Shown here in pieces: positions 8,463-18,981 of a stretch of 64,000 nucleotides of DNA. Made by a program: the position numbers and the translations under genes. How positions within the stretch are numbered: position 1 is the stretch's first letter; each line of letters begins with the position of its first letter. This DNA is from Cherax quadricarinatus (taxonomy: Eukaryota; Arthropoda; Malacostraca; Decapoda; Parastacidae), in contig NC_091300.1 in the NCBI RefSeq assembly GCF_038502225.1, forward strand, positions 43,328,032 to 43,392,031, written 5' to 3'. The notes under the pieces were generated by a model. The model ran no database searches, was not told the origin of the DNA, and worked only from the letters and a program-made list of their open reading frames with translations.

Positions 8463-11446
8463 AGAGAATACATGGTATATACTTGCACAAGGGATGAACA
8501 TGGGGAATATATAATAGCTAAATTCAAATCCAAATACCTACAAAAACCTCTCACATTGATAAACATCTACAGAGTTCCACAGTCAAACATTAGCCAATTT
8601 AGTCAAAACCTAGGAAGTATGATAACTGATGCACGCATGAACAAAGATCACTTACTACTCTCAGGTGACTTCAATATAAATCTCCTGCAAGACCAGGACC
8701 CACACGTTACTGAATTCACAAACACAATGAGGAACTGTATGTTGCTACCAACAGTAACAAAACCTACAAGAGTTACAGAGACTAGTGTTTCCCTACTTGA
8801 CCACATCTGGACCAACACCATATCCCCTTTAAAATCAGGCATCATTACAGATAATACCACAGACCACTACCCTACTTTCCTCATAACAACTCTTGGTAAA
8901 TTACCCCAAGACACTACTAAAGTCACCTTCAGACTTCATAATGAGGCAGCCATTAATAACTTCACAACAGCAGTAGCAAACATTGACTGGCACACTGAGC
9001 TAGAAATCTATACAGATATTGACGAATGTATTAATAATTTTCTAAAAAAGACCCAATACCTCTATAACAAGCACTGCAATAAACAAACTAAACAGATGAC
9101 AGCTAAGAGACTGAACAGTCCCTGGCTAACACCCAGCATTCTCAAATCCATAAATACAAAACACCAATATGAAAAACAGTACAGAATGGGTCACATAACC
9201 AGAGACCAAACAAAATGTTACTCGTCAATCCTAACCAGCCTGATAAGAAGGGCAAAAAAATTGTATTATGAGAACAGATTATCCAACTTACGAGGTGACA
9301 TAAAAAAGACCTGGAAAACCCTATCAGAAATTCTGGGAACAAAAAAGATATCACGAAATAGCGAAATAAAATTAGCAAAATCAGATGAACCCCAACTCCC
9401 ACCAACAGAAACAGCAAACAGACTCAATGATTTCTTCTCCACTATAGGACAAAACCTTGCCAATAAAATCCCAAGCTCAGATACTCCACCAAATGACTAC
9501 CTCACTGGCAACTACCCGAACACACTGTTCCTAGCTCCGACTAACCCATACGAAGTCTCCCTTATTATCAACGCACTAAAAAACAAGGCAGGAGATTTAA
9601 ATACCTTACCACCCTTTATATACAAAAAAGTGTCACAAGTGCTATCACCAATCATTGCAACACTCTTTAACAAATCCATTGAATCCTCCAACTTCCCTAC
9701 AGTACTCAAAATAGCAAGGGTCACCCCGATCCACAAAGGAGGAGACCAAACAGAGTTGAATAACTATAGGCCAATATCCAACTTACACCCTCTCTCAAAA
9801 ATCTTCGAAAAATTAATTCATACACGAATCTACTCCTACCTTATCTCCCAAAACATACTCAACCCCTGCCAATTTGGATTCAGGCCTAATAAAAATACTA
9901 ATGATGCTATTATACACATGCTAGAACATATATACACTGCAATAGAGAAAAAAGAAGTCCCACTGGGGATCTTCATTGACTTACGTAAAGCTTTTGATAC
10001 AGTTGACCATGACTTGCTCCACGTAAAATTGTCACACTATGGTATAAGAGGGCACTCCCTCAACTACCTCAAGTCATACCTCAGCAACAGAAGCCAATAT
10101 GTGTATGCAAATGGGGCAAACTCTTCCGCACAACCAATTACAGTTGGTGTCCCACAGGGAAGTGTCCTTGGCCCTCTTCTCTTTCTCCTATACATAAATG
10201 ACCTACCAAATGCTTCGCAATTACTCAAACCCACACTATTTGCAGATGACACTACATACGTCTTCTCTCACCCGAGCCCAGTCACGCTAGCCAATACTGT
10301 AAATACCGTATTACAGAAAATATCTACCTGGATGAGAACTAACAAACTTACACTAAACATTGACAAAACCTACTTCATTCAGTTTGGTAACAGAGCTACA
10401 GATGTCCCTCTTAACATAATGATAAATGGATCACCTATCACAAAGCTAACAGAGGAAAAATTCTTAGGAATCCACCTTGATAATAGAGTCAAATTTCATA
10501 CACATATACAACAAATTTCTAAGAAAATTTCCAAGACTGTAGGCATACTATCAAAGATACGGTACTATGTTCCACAGTCAGCCCTCCTGGCCCTATATCA
10601 CTCTCTTATTTACCCCTATCTCACCTATGGAATTTGTGCATGGGGCTCAACAACAATTAACCATCTCAGACCACTAATTACCCAACAAAAGGCTGCAGTT
10701 AGAATGATAACAAATTCTCACTACAGGCAGCACACTCCACCAATATTCAATACACTAAACCTACTCACCATACAAAACATCCATACTTATTACTGCACCT
10801 ATTACATACATAGAACACTTAACTCTGATATTAACCCTCCCCTCAAACATCTCCTTGCCAACCTCAACAGAACACAGGACCATAACACAAGGCACAGATC
10901 ACTCTTTGATGTTCCTCATGTCCATCTCACACTATGCAAAAACTCAATGCACATAAAAGGCCCTAAAATCTGGAATTCATTACCTGTAAATATAAAAGAA
11001 ACACTACCTGTTTATAAATTCAAGTCTCTTCTCAAAGATCACTTACTCACCCAAAACCAAATAAATACTGAATAACTGAACCTTATAAATTGTATATCTT
11101 AAATGTTTCTCACAATTATATCACATAAATGTTAAACCTAAAACCCAATCTAACTTTATTATTTTTTAAATACACTACCTAACAGAATACTCCATTCAAC
11201 TGAATCTACAACAATGTATGCAACCATATGACCTGTCTTTGTAATACTCATTTGTGCTTTATAGTTATCTGTTTACAATAATGTTTTATCACTGATTTCA
11301 TCATTGCTTAGTTAATCTTAAGTTAATTTTAAGCCAGCCCGTAATGCTATGCATATAAGTGGCTTTGGCATGCTGCTATTACCTGTATTTTTTTGTACCT
11401 CTGTATGTATGCTCAAGTTAATAAATAAATAAAATAAATAAATACA
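8463..11446 (+). mobile_element. CR1/L2-like LINE, 5' truncated (arm 1)
   Basis: The element carries one open reading frame (8472-11075), a 3' untranslated region of about 340 bases, and an (AATAAATA)n tail at 11420-11446. Its start falls inside the endonuclease domain, which is ordinary 5' truncation by target-primed reverse transcription. The same family, nearly full length, is at 53827-59877 but with a (TTGAA)n tail. Confidence 0.88.
8472..11075 (+). CDS. LINE endonuclease-reverse transcriptase, 867 codons, N-terminally truncated
   Basis: This would-be retrotransposition protein starts mid-endonuclease: residues about 1-150 hold LLLSGDFNINLL, TRVTETSVSLLDHIWTN and DNTTDHYPTFL, which match the C-terminal half of the endonuclease with its terminal SDH-like TDHYP motif. 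The reverse transcriptase spans about 390-690: NNYRPISNLHPLSKIFEKLI, QFGFRPNKNTNDAI, GIFIDLRKAFDTVDHDLL, GVPQGSVLGPLLFLLYINDL and the catalytic FADDTTYV. A thumb-like region and a C-terminal NHLRPL...GPKIWNSLP segment follow. The chosen ATG is only the first in frame; homology to 56860-57060 shows about 130 residues are missing upstream. Without the endonuclease N-terminus it is unlikely to be active, though no stop has accumulated. Confidence 0.85.
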   Translation: MVYTCTRDEHGEYIIAKFKSKYLQKPLTLINIYRVPQSNISQFSQNLGSMITDARMNKDHLLLSGDFNINLLQDQDPHVTEFTNTMRNCMLLPTVTKPTRVTETSVSLLDHIWTNTISPLKSGIITDNTTDHYPTFLITTLGKLPQDTTKVTFRLHNEAAINNFTTAVANIDWHTELEIYTDIDECINNFLKKTQYLYNKHCNKQTKQMTAKRLNSPWLTPSILKSINTKHQYEKQYRMGHITRDQTKCYSSILTSLIRRAKKLYYENRLSNLRGDIKKTWKTLSEILGTKKISRNSEIKLAKSDEPQLPPTETANRLNDFFSTIGQNLANKIPSSDTPPNDYLTGNYPNTLFLAPTNPYEVSLIINALKNKAGDLNTLPPFIYKKVSQVLSPIIATLFNKSIESSNFPTVLKIARVTPIHKGGDQTELNNYRPISNLHPLSKIFEKLIHTRIYSYLISQNILNPCQFGFRPNKNTNDAIIHMLEHIYTAIEKKEVPLGIFIDLRKAFDTVDHDLLHVKLSHYGIRGHSLNYLKSYLSNRSQYVYANGANSSAQPITVGVPQGSVLGPLLFLLYINDLPNASQLLKPTLFADDTTYVFSHPSPVTLANTVNTVLQKISTWMRTNKLTLNIDKTYFIQFGNRATDVPLNIMINGSPITKLTEEKFLGIHLDNRVKFHTHIQQISKKISKTVGILSKIRYYVPQSALLALYHSLIYPYLTYGICAWGSTTINHLRPLITQQKAAVRMITNSHYRQHTPPIFNTLNLLTIQNIHTYYCTYYIHRTLNSDINPPLKHLLANLNRTQDHNTRHRSLFDVPHVHLTLCKNSMHIKGPKIWNSLPVNIKETLPVYKFKSLLKDHLLTQNQINTE

Positions 11447-11564
11447 AATACCATTCTCCTATCCCTGTTTTGGGGGCTTATATTAAAGAAAACGGAGTAT
11501 AGCACAGGGCTAACTGTGATATACGCTCGTACTGCACCATAAACCTGAAACAAAAAAGTTATTT

Positions 11565-11650
11565 TCTCTATATAGATTATCACACATAGCAGCATATGCG
11601 TAGAGAACCTAGGATAACCCAAAGAAGTCAACGTGGCTTATTTTTAGTAC
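11565..11650 (-). repeat. SINE-like 3' module (arm 1)
   Basis: Inverted copy of the GACTTCTTTGGGTTATCCTA...TATGCTGCTATGTGTGATAA module. It lies close to the inner boundary of the arm. 11447-11564 shows nothing recognisable. Confidence 0.6.
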
Positions 11651-11679
11651 CTGGCTTGGGTTAGCCATATATGATTTTT

Positions 11680-11960
11680 GGTAAATATTCGATTCCCAGC
11701 CAGGGTTGAAACATTAGGAGTGTTTATTTACACCTGTTGTCTATGTTACCCATCAGTAAATGGGTACCTGGGTGTTAGCCGGCTAGTGTGGGTGTTATCA
11801 TGGGACACTGACCTAATTTTCTTGAAATACTCTGCCCAACAAGTGGCTTTCTATACAGTAGTATGTCACTGATGTCAGCTAGGCCTGTATACCTTGTACA
11901 TGTATGTGTAGTAAACAAAGATATTATTATTATTGTCATTATTATTATTATATTATTATT
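11680..11960 (+). mobile_element. SINE-like element with ATT tail
   Basis: It has a tRNA B-box-like TTCGATTCCCAGCC near the start, the block TACCTGGGTGTTAGCCGGCT, a 3' part CAGCTAGGCCTGTATACCTTGTACATG and an ATTATTATT tail (11925-11965). A-box sequence was not found. A related partial copy is at 36390-36535. Nothing identifiable lies between 11966 and 12219. Confidence 0.55.
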
Positions 11961-12219
11961 ATTTTCTCAGTTGTTTGTTGGGTTATCTTATTCAAACTTG
12001 GGCAATGTATGATGGAAAGATACTTCTTAACGTACACCAAAAATGAAAGAAATCAGACCATAAATAGTGGAGTTCACTTTTCAGCCATTAGTGGCCGCTT
12101 AGCGGTATATTTTTGTATGTTTTTATGGTTATATTCTCATTTTTTTGGTCTCATTTGATAGAATGAAATATATATTACAGAAATAGATAACATTTTGATT
12201 GCTTTCATGACAAAAAGTA

Positions 12220-12869
12220 CAGTGGACCCTCGCCTAACGATGGCATCACATAATGTTAAATCCACCTAGCGATACATTTTAACGCAAAAATTTTGCCTCT
12301 CCTAGCGCTAAAAAACTCGCTCAACGCGATTCGTCCAAGACGCGTCCACGTGCGGCCTGAGCCAGCCTCACTTGTTCCGTGGGTGGCAGTGTTTACAAGC
12401 CAGCCTTCGCGGTCACATCCAAGCATACAATCGAAACATTTCACATTATCACATCGTTTTTAGTGATTTCACCTGCAAAATAAGTGACCATGGGCCCCAA
12501 GAAAGCTTCTAGTGCCAACCATGTGGTAAAAAGGGTGAGAAATACTATTCTACCACAGTCAGCTGCTGCTGCACCACCGTCAGCTGTTGCTGGACCAGCC
12601 AGCTGTTGCTGCACCACAGCAGTTGCTGCACCACAGTCAGCTGCTGCTGCACCTCGGTCAGCTGTTGCTGCACTACAGTCAGCTGCTGCTGCACCACAGC
12701 TGCTGCTGCACCATGGTCAGCTGTTGCTGCACCACAGTCAGCTGTTGCTGCACCACCATCAGCTGTATTACTCGAAGATGCGGAGTGTTGTTGGTATGGC
12801 TTAACATGAAACAATTACCGAGAAACGATTAACCCCAGAGGGTTAGCCACCCAGGATAACCCAAGAAAG
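12220..12869 (+). mobile_element. Tigger derivative with TGCTGCACCACAG repeat
   Basis: The left terminus CAGTGGACCCTCGCCTAACG follows a TA. An ATG at 12490 opens MGPKKASSANHVVKRVRNTI, the start of a Tigger/pogo transposase N-terminal helix-turn-helix. After about 20 codons the coding sequence gives way to a 15-30 base repeat, (TGCTGCACCACAGTCAGC)n at 12550-12775. The remainder of the transposase is absent. From about 12827 an inverted SINE-like fragment (GGTTAGCCACCCAGGATAAC) follows. The right terminal repeat was not found. Confidence 0.7.
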
Positions 12870-12891
12870 TCATATATGGCTAACCCAAGCC

Positions 12892-12980
12892 AGGTACTAA
12901 AAATAAGCCACTTTGACTTCTTTGGGTTATCCTAGGTTCTCTACGCATATGCTGCTATGTGTGATAATCTATATAGAGAA
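12892..12980 (+). repeat. SINE-like 3' module (arm 2)
   Basis: Mirror of 11565-11650. Confidence 0.6.
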
Positions 12981-13097
12981 AATAACTTTTTTGTTTCAGG
13001 TTTATGGTGCAGTACGAGCGTAAATCACAGTTAGCCCTGTGCTATACTCCATTTTCTTTAATATAAGCCCCCAAAACAGGGATAGGAGAATGGTATT

Positions 13098-16081
13098 TGT
13101 ATTTATTTATTTTATTTATTTATTAACTTGAGCATACATACAGAGGTACAAAAAAATACAGGTAATAGCACCATGCCAAAGCCACTTATATGCATAGCAT
13201 TACGGGCTGGCTTAAAATTAACTTAAGATTAACTAAGCAATGATGAAATCAGTGATAAAACATTATTGTAAACAGATAACTATAAAGCACAAATGAGAAT
13301 TACAAAGACAGGTCATATGGTTGCATACATTGTTGTAGATTCAGTTGAATGGAGTATTCTGTTAGGTAGTGTATTTAAAAAATAATAAAGTTAGATTGGG
13401 TTTTAGGTTTAACATTTATGTGATATAATTGTGAGAAACATTTAAGATATACAATTTATAAGGTTCAGTTATTCAGTATTTATTTGGTTTTGGGTGAGTA
13501 AGTGATCTTTGAGAAGAGACTTGAATTTATAAACAGGTAGTGTTTCTTTTATATTTACAGGTAATGAATTCCAGATTTTAGGGCCTTTTATGTGCATTGA
13601 GTTTTTGCATAGTGTGAGATGGACACGAGGAACATCAAAGAGTGATCTGTGCCTTGTGTTATGGTCCTGTGTTCTGTTCAGGTTGGCAAGGAGATGTTTG
13701 AGGGGAGGGTTAATATCAGAGTTAAGTGTTCTATGTATGTAATAGGTGCAGTAATAAGTATGGATGTTTTGTATGGTGAGTAGGTTTAGTGTATTGAATA
13801 TTGGTGGAGTGTGCTGCCTGTAGTGAGAATTTGTTATCATTCTAACTGCAGCCTTTTGTTGGGTAATTAGTGGTCTGAGATGGTTAATTGTTGTTGAGCC
13901 CCATGCACAAATTCCATAGGTGAGATAGGGGTAAATAAGAGAGTGATATAGGGCCAGGAGGGCTGACTGTGGAGCATAGTACCGTATCTTTGATAGTATG
14001 CCTACAGTCTTGGAAATTTTCTTAGAAATTTGTTGTATATGTGTATGAAATTTGACTCTATTATCAAGGTGGATTCCTAAGAATTTTCCCTCTGTTAGCT
14101 TTGTGATAGGTGATCCATTTATCATTATGTTAAGAGGGACATCTGTAGCTCTGTTACCAAACTGAATGAAGTAGGTTTTGTCAATGTTTAGTGTAAGTTT
14201 GTTAGTCCTCATCCAGGTAGATATTTTCTGTAATTCGGTATTTACAGTATTGGCTAGCGTGACTGGGCTCGGGTGAGAGAAGACGTATGTAGTGTCATCT
14301 GCAAATAGTGTGGGTTTGAGTAATTGTGAAGCATTTGGTAGGTCATTTATGTATAGGAGAAAGAGAAGAGGGCCAAGGACACTTCCCTGTGGGACACCAA
14401 CTGTAATTGGTTGTGCGGAAGAGTTTGCCCCATTTGCGTACACATATTGGCTTCTGTTGCTGAGGTATGACTTGAGGTAGTTGAGGGAGTGCCCTCTTAT
14501 ACCATAGTGTGACAATTTTACGTGGAGCAAGTCATGGTCAACTGTATCAAAAGCTTTACGTAAGTCAATGAAGATCCCCAGTGGGACTTCTTTTTTCTCT
14601 ATTGCAGTGTATATATGTTCTAGCATGTGTATAATAGCATCATTAGTATTTTTATTAGGCCTGAATCCAAATTGGCAGGGGTTGAGTATGTTTTGGGAGA
14701 TAAGGTAGGAGTAGATTCGTTTATGAATTAATTTTTCGAAGATTTTTAAGAGAGGGTGTAAGTTGGATATTGGCCTATAGTTATTCAACTCTGTTTGGTC
14801 TCCTCCTTTGTGGATCGGGGTGACCCTTGCTATTTTGAGTACTGTAGGGAAGGTGGAGCATTCAATGGATTTGTTAAAGAGTGTTGCAATGATTGGTGAT
14901 AGCACTTGTGACACTTTTTTGTATATAAAGGGTGGTAAGGTATTTAAATCTCCTGCCTTGTTTTTTAGTGCGTTGATAATAAGGGAGACTTCGTATGGGT
15001 TAGTCGAAGCTAGGAACAGTGTGTTCGGGTAGTTGCCAGTGAGGTAGTCATTTGGTGGAGTATCTGAGCTTGGGATTTTATTGGCAAGGTTTTGTTCTAT
15101 AGTGGAGAAGAAATCATTGAGTCTGTTTGCTGTTTCTGTTGGTGGGAGTTGGGGTTCATCTGATTTTGCTAATTTTATTTCGCTATTTCGTGATATCTTT
15201 TTTGTTCCCAGAATTTCTGATAGGGTTTTCCAGGTCTTTTTTATATCACCTCGTAAGTTGGATAATCTGTTCTCATAATACAATTTTTTTGCCCTTCTTA
15301 TCAGGCTGGTTAGGATTGACGAGTAACGTTTTGTTTGGTCTCTGGTTATGTGACCCATTCTGTACTGTTTTTCATATTGGTGTTTTGTATTTATGGATTT
15401 GAGAATGCTGGGTGTTAGCCAGGGACTGTTCAGTCTCTTAGCTGTCATCTGTTTAGTTTGTTTAGGGCAGTGTTTGTTATAGAGGTATTGGGTCTTTTTT
15501 AGAAAATTATTAATACATTCGTCAATATCTGTATAGATTTCTAGCTCAGTGTGCCAGTCAATGTTTGCTACTGCTGTTGTGAAGTTATTAATGGCTGCCT
15601 CATTATGAAGTCTGAAGGTGACTTTAGTAGTGTCTTGGGGTAATCTACCAAGAGTTGTTATGAGGAAAGTAGGGTAGTGGTCTGTGGTATTATCTGTAAT
15701 TATGCCTGATTTTAAAGGGGATATGGTGTTGGTCCAGATGTGGTCAAGTAGGGAAACACTAGTCTCTGTAACTCTTGTAGGTTTTGTTACTGTTGGTAGC
15801 AACATACAGTTACTCATTGTGTTTGTGAATTCAGTAATGTGTGGGTCCTGGTCTTGCAGGAGATTTATATTGAAGTCACCTGAGAGTAGTAAGTGATCTT
15901 TGTTCATGCGTGCATCAGTTATCATACTTCCTAGGTTTTGACTAAATTGGCTAATGTTTGACTGTGGAACTCTGTAGATGTTTATCAATGTGAGAGGTTT
16001 TTGTAGGTATTTGGATTTGAATTTAGCTATTATATATTCCCCATGTTCATCCCTTGTGCAAGTATATACCATGTATTCTCT
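13098..16081 (-). mobile_element. CR1/L2-like LINE, 5' truncated (arm 2)
   Basis: Mirror copy of 8463-11446 with the same truncation point and the same AAATA-type tail at 13098-13125. It therefore predates the inverted duplication and did not insert independently. Confidence 0.88.
13469..16072 (-). CDS. LINE endonuclease-reverse transcriptase, 867 codons, N-terminally truncated (arm 2)
   Basis: This has the same length and frame as 8472-11075, again open throughout, with FADDTTYV and the other reverse transcriptase motifs intact. By eye the two proteins differ at about 14 positions, for example V/I at residue 79, R/S at 87, K/R in the LGKLPQ segment, C/R in TKCYSS, and S/L in HPLSKIF. Several changes fall outside catalytic motifs. 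As in arm 1, the first part of the endonuclease is missing, so autonomous activity is unlikely. Confidence 0.85.
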   Translation of the reverse strand: MVYTCTRDEHGEYIIAKFKSKYLQKPLTLINIYRVPQSNISQFSQNLGSMITDARMNKDHLLLSGDFNINLLQDQDPHITEFTNTMSNCMLLPTVTKPTRVTETSVSLLDHIWTNTISPLKSGIITDNTTDHYPTFLITTLGRLPQDTTKVTFRLHNEAAINNFTTAVANIDWHTELEIYTDIDECINNFLKKTQYLYNKHCPKQTKQMTAKRLNSPWLTPSILKSINTKHQYEKQYRMGHITRDQTKRYSSILTSLIRRAKKLYYENRLSNLRGDIKKTWKTLSEILGTKKISRNSEIKLAKSDEPQLPPTETANRLNDFFSTIEQNLANKIPSSDTPPNDYLTGNYPNTLFLASTNPYEVSLIINALKNKAGDLNTLPPFIYKKVSQVLSPIIATLFNKSIECSTFPTVLKIARVTPIHKGGDQTELNNYRPISNLHPLLKIFEKLIHKRIYSYLISQNILNPCQFGFRPNKNTNDAIIHMLEHIYTAIEKKEVPLGIFIDLRKAFDTVDHDLLHVKLSHYGIRGHSLNYLKSYLSNRSQYVYANGANSSAQPITVGVPQGSVLGPLLFLLYINDLPNASQLLKPTLFADDTTYVFSHPSPVTLANTVNTELQKISTWMRTNKLTLNIDKTYFIQFGNRATDVPLNIMINGSPITKLTEGKFLGIHLDNRVKFHTHIQQISKKISKTVGILSKIRYYAPQSALLALYHSLIYPYLTYGICAWGSTTINHLRPLITQQKAAVRMITNSHYRQHTPPIFNTLNLLTIQNIHTYYCTYYIHRTLNSDINPPLKHLLANLNRTQDHNTRHRSLFDVPRVHLTLCKNSMHIKGPKIWNSLPVNIKETLPVYKFKSLLKDHLLTQNQINTE

Positions 16082-16253
16082 TCATACCTTCGTCGAACTG
16101 CTCAGTGTTATGCCAAATATTATTTATTCTGGAGTATTTAACATGTTTTATGTTATTTATATTGTTTATTATGTCATATTAGATCAATTGTGATAGGCAA
16201 ATAAGCTGTAGTGTTGATATTAGCGTAATAATAAAGCATATTCTCCTGCTTCA

Positions 16254-16572
16254 TGAGACTGAGCTCATGGCAACCGACAGTGGCTTCAAAGCCACCTTAT
16301 CTTTAATGGATAATGTACTGTGTAGGTGTTTTACATAATGAGAAGCATTTCTTTTATTCATTGGAACCATGGCTAGGGCTAAAAGTAAGCAGGTTAAAAC
16401 AATAAATGGAGAAAAAGAAACTGGAATGACTTATGCAGCAAGTAGCGCCACGAAACAGTACCAGCAGGTTGGTGTGGCTACCCTGGAAATTTGAAATTAT
16501 GCTAGCCAAAATTAGTGCTGAATAACTAAAGGAACCGAATAACTGATTGCCGGATTTGTGATGGCGGACCTG
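16254..16572 (-). mobile_element. Tigger/pogo-like 5' end fragment (arm 2)
   Basis: Mirror of 7972-8290, with the ATG and MVPMNKRNASHYVKH start preserved on the minus strand. Its terminal CAGGTCCGCCATCAC is at about 16572. Confidence 0.5.
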
Positions 16573-16573
16573 T

Positions 16574-18488
16574 ACTTCTTTTCTGGGGTAGATAGTATCG
16601 GTATCAGGTAGTGACAGAGAGGATTCAGTCTAGCACTTCCCCCCACTGGTGTTGTTTGGGTGACAGGTCATTGCTGAGGGGTAGGCACAGGTATGGTACT
16701 ATACTTTTTTACTATCTGATCTATGACATTCAGGGTGAATTCTGCATAATGATGTCGTTTTCCAGTCTTTGTTTTGTACTTGTTGAAGACAGAGCATGCG
16801 ATGTCCACAAGGTGGAAAAACACTTTCGTTTACCACTTGTGACTCCTATGCACACAGTCAACGTACCCTATCATCATGTCACACTTGTTGACTAGTCGCA
16901 TATTGTTCGTATACTCAATGGCAACAGCTGGTTTTACAATATGTTCATTGGTCTCTCTGTTCACTATGTCTGTATCATCTAGTTTCTGTGGATGGTTGAC
17001 ATCAACGTCACGTCCCGTTTGTCATGCCACATCAGTGCCACGATGTCATTGGCATGAATTGCTTGTGCTGCACCTTCAGCACTGCTTCCAGTAAACCTTG
17101 GAATGTTTTCTGTGTCTTCTCACTGTTCTACAGATATCGATGTTGTTGACATGCAGGAGGTCACCAAGCATAGGGCTTGTATACCAGTTGTCTGTGAAAA
17201 ATGTATGACCTTTGTCAAGGTATGGCCCCATTATCTTGCGAATAATATCACCGGAAATGCCAAACATCTGCCTGTCATCATCGAGTGTGTTTCTCCCGAT
17301 GTAAACAGTGACATCCAAAACAACAACACTCTGACAGTCACACATAACAAAAAGTTTTATACCAAAGTGTTCACATTTGCTCCATATATATTGTTTGAAT
17401 GACAGTCGTCCCTTGAACAGAATCAAGGACTCATCAACAACAATGTTATTGAAGGGATAAAAGTAGGCACTGAATTTCTGCTTCATATACATAAACACTT
17501 CCCAGATTTTGTATAGAAGGTCATTTCCATTGGGCCTATTCCTGTCTGAGAAATACAATATTTTAAGTAACAGAGTGAATTTGTTGCAGGGAAGGAGGTC
17601 ACAGAAGACAGGGGTACTGATAAAGTAGTCTATGGATCTGTGGACCAATACTGTGCTATATTGTGCTTATACATATGAGGCATGACAGTGCCAAGGAATA
17701 AGTACATTTCAGCCACAGTTGTAGCTTTCCACCTGCACAGCCGTGATGATTCTGCAACATCTGTGTTATCCTTTATATAGCAGTAGGGATTGTTTATCTG
17801 TGTGACAATCAGGTTCATTATAGGCTCGTCAAAGTATAATTAGAAAAAGTCTAACCTGTAGACTCATTCGTGATGGGACATTCTAGGAGGATGCCACTTC
17901 CACTGGCATCAAAATTCTGAAGGATGTGACTGGAATGTATTTTTGTCCAGTTCCATTCATGGTCAGATGGTGCAGGGTGGACCTGTGGCATGGGGTGTGG
18001 GGGAGCAGGAGGAGGGATGGGAGTGGAGGCAGCACATGGTTGAGGGGGTGCCAAGCGGTCCTTTGTCTGCCTGCCCACCGCGCCATGCAGCCCAGGCATC
18101 ACCACCACCTCTTCCTTCATCCCAGCATATTTCTCCTTCATGATCAGTATTACTATCAGTGGCTGGGGTTTTTTGATCATGCTCTTCCATGACCCTTGGG
18201 GACTACATGTGGCACACTGCCTGAGCATAGGCGACAGTGCCTAAAGGTATGCTTCACTGGGGAATAATGTATTGTATATCACTATAACTTGACGAATCAT
18301 CTATGGGCATAAAATCAATCTCATCATCACTTATATCACTTTCACTCTCTTCACTAAAATACAGAAAATGATAATTTCTGCTTGCCTAGTTGTCTCTGGG
18401 TAGTGACACTGGCCACCCCAGATGTCCTTGACCGAGGGTCTGGTGTGGCCACACTCGCTGCCCCAGAGGTACTGGCTGAGGGTCTGTT
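16574..18488 (-). pseudogene. PB-H (arm 2): piggyBac transposase pseudogene
   Basis: This mirrors 6056-7970 with the same stops and frame breaks (open segments 17076-17648, 17630-17818 and 17851-18228), so the gene was already dead before the duplication. The DDE-core strings VVDESLILFKGRL and TFFTDNWYTSPML are unchanged. Confidence 0.85.
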
Positions 18489-18887
18489 GTGGCACACATA
18501 AAGGATCATTTTGACAACGAAATGTGGAACCCAGGTTATAACTTATTCAGATGCAACAGACTAAACAGGCAACAAAGGGGGGTTGGCTTGTACATCACAG
18601 TGTCGCTCATTTGCTTAGAACTGCTAAGCACCTCAAATGATGTAGTTGAAGTTTTGGCGGTAAAGATTGAAAACCAAAACCTTGTCATTGCGGTTGTATA
18701 CAAGCCTCCAGATGCAACTTCCCAGCAATTCCAGGAGCAGGTTTTGAAAACTGACTACTGTCTGGAAAATCTCCCAGCTCCTGCCCCAAATATCTTGCTA
18801 CTGGGAGATTTCAACTTGAGACACCTAAAATGGAGGAGTAAGGATAAAGATGAAGATTTATTTCTTTGTAAAGGTTACAATGTGTAA
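18489..18887 (+). pseudogene. LINE endonuclease domain fragment (arm 2)
   Basis: Mirror of 5657-6055; 132 codons with ILLLGDFNLRHLKW. It is not followed by a reverse transcriptase. Confidence 0.75.
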
Positions 18888-18981
18888 TTAAAATTTTTGG
18901 TTTGCTGACTACAAAGAAAGCCATGGCATTTTGTTTCCACTTATAAATGTCAGATAATAAGCTTACACTAACATGTATTAA

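Larger units (their letters stand above)
11675..12869. other. Spacer between the inverted-repeat arms
   Basis: This unique centre of the inverted repeat holds, in order, a SINE-like unit (about 11680-11960), about 250 bases with no recognised content, and a Tigger derivative starting at 12220 that ends in a SINE-like fragment. No host gene is visible. A TAATAAATA-type LINE tail and a SINE-like fragment lie just outside each boundary. Confidence 0.85.

Noticed and set aside
11680..11780. A functional tRNA gene at the TTCGATTCCC string
   Set aside because: Only a B-box-like string is present; no acceptor stem, anticodon arm or A box could be built, so a SINE-like reading is preferred.
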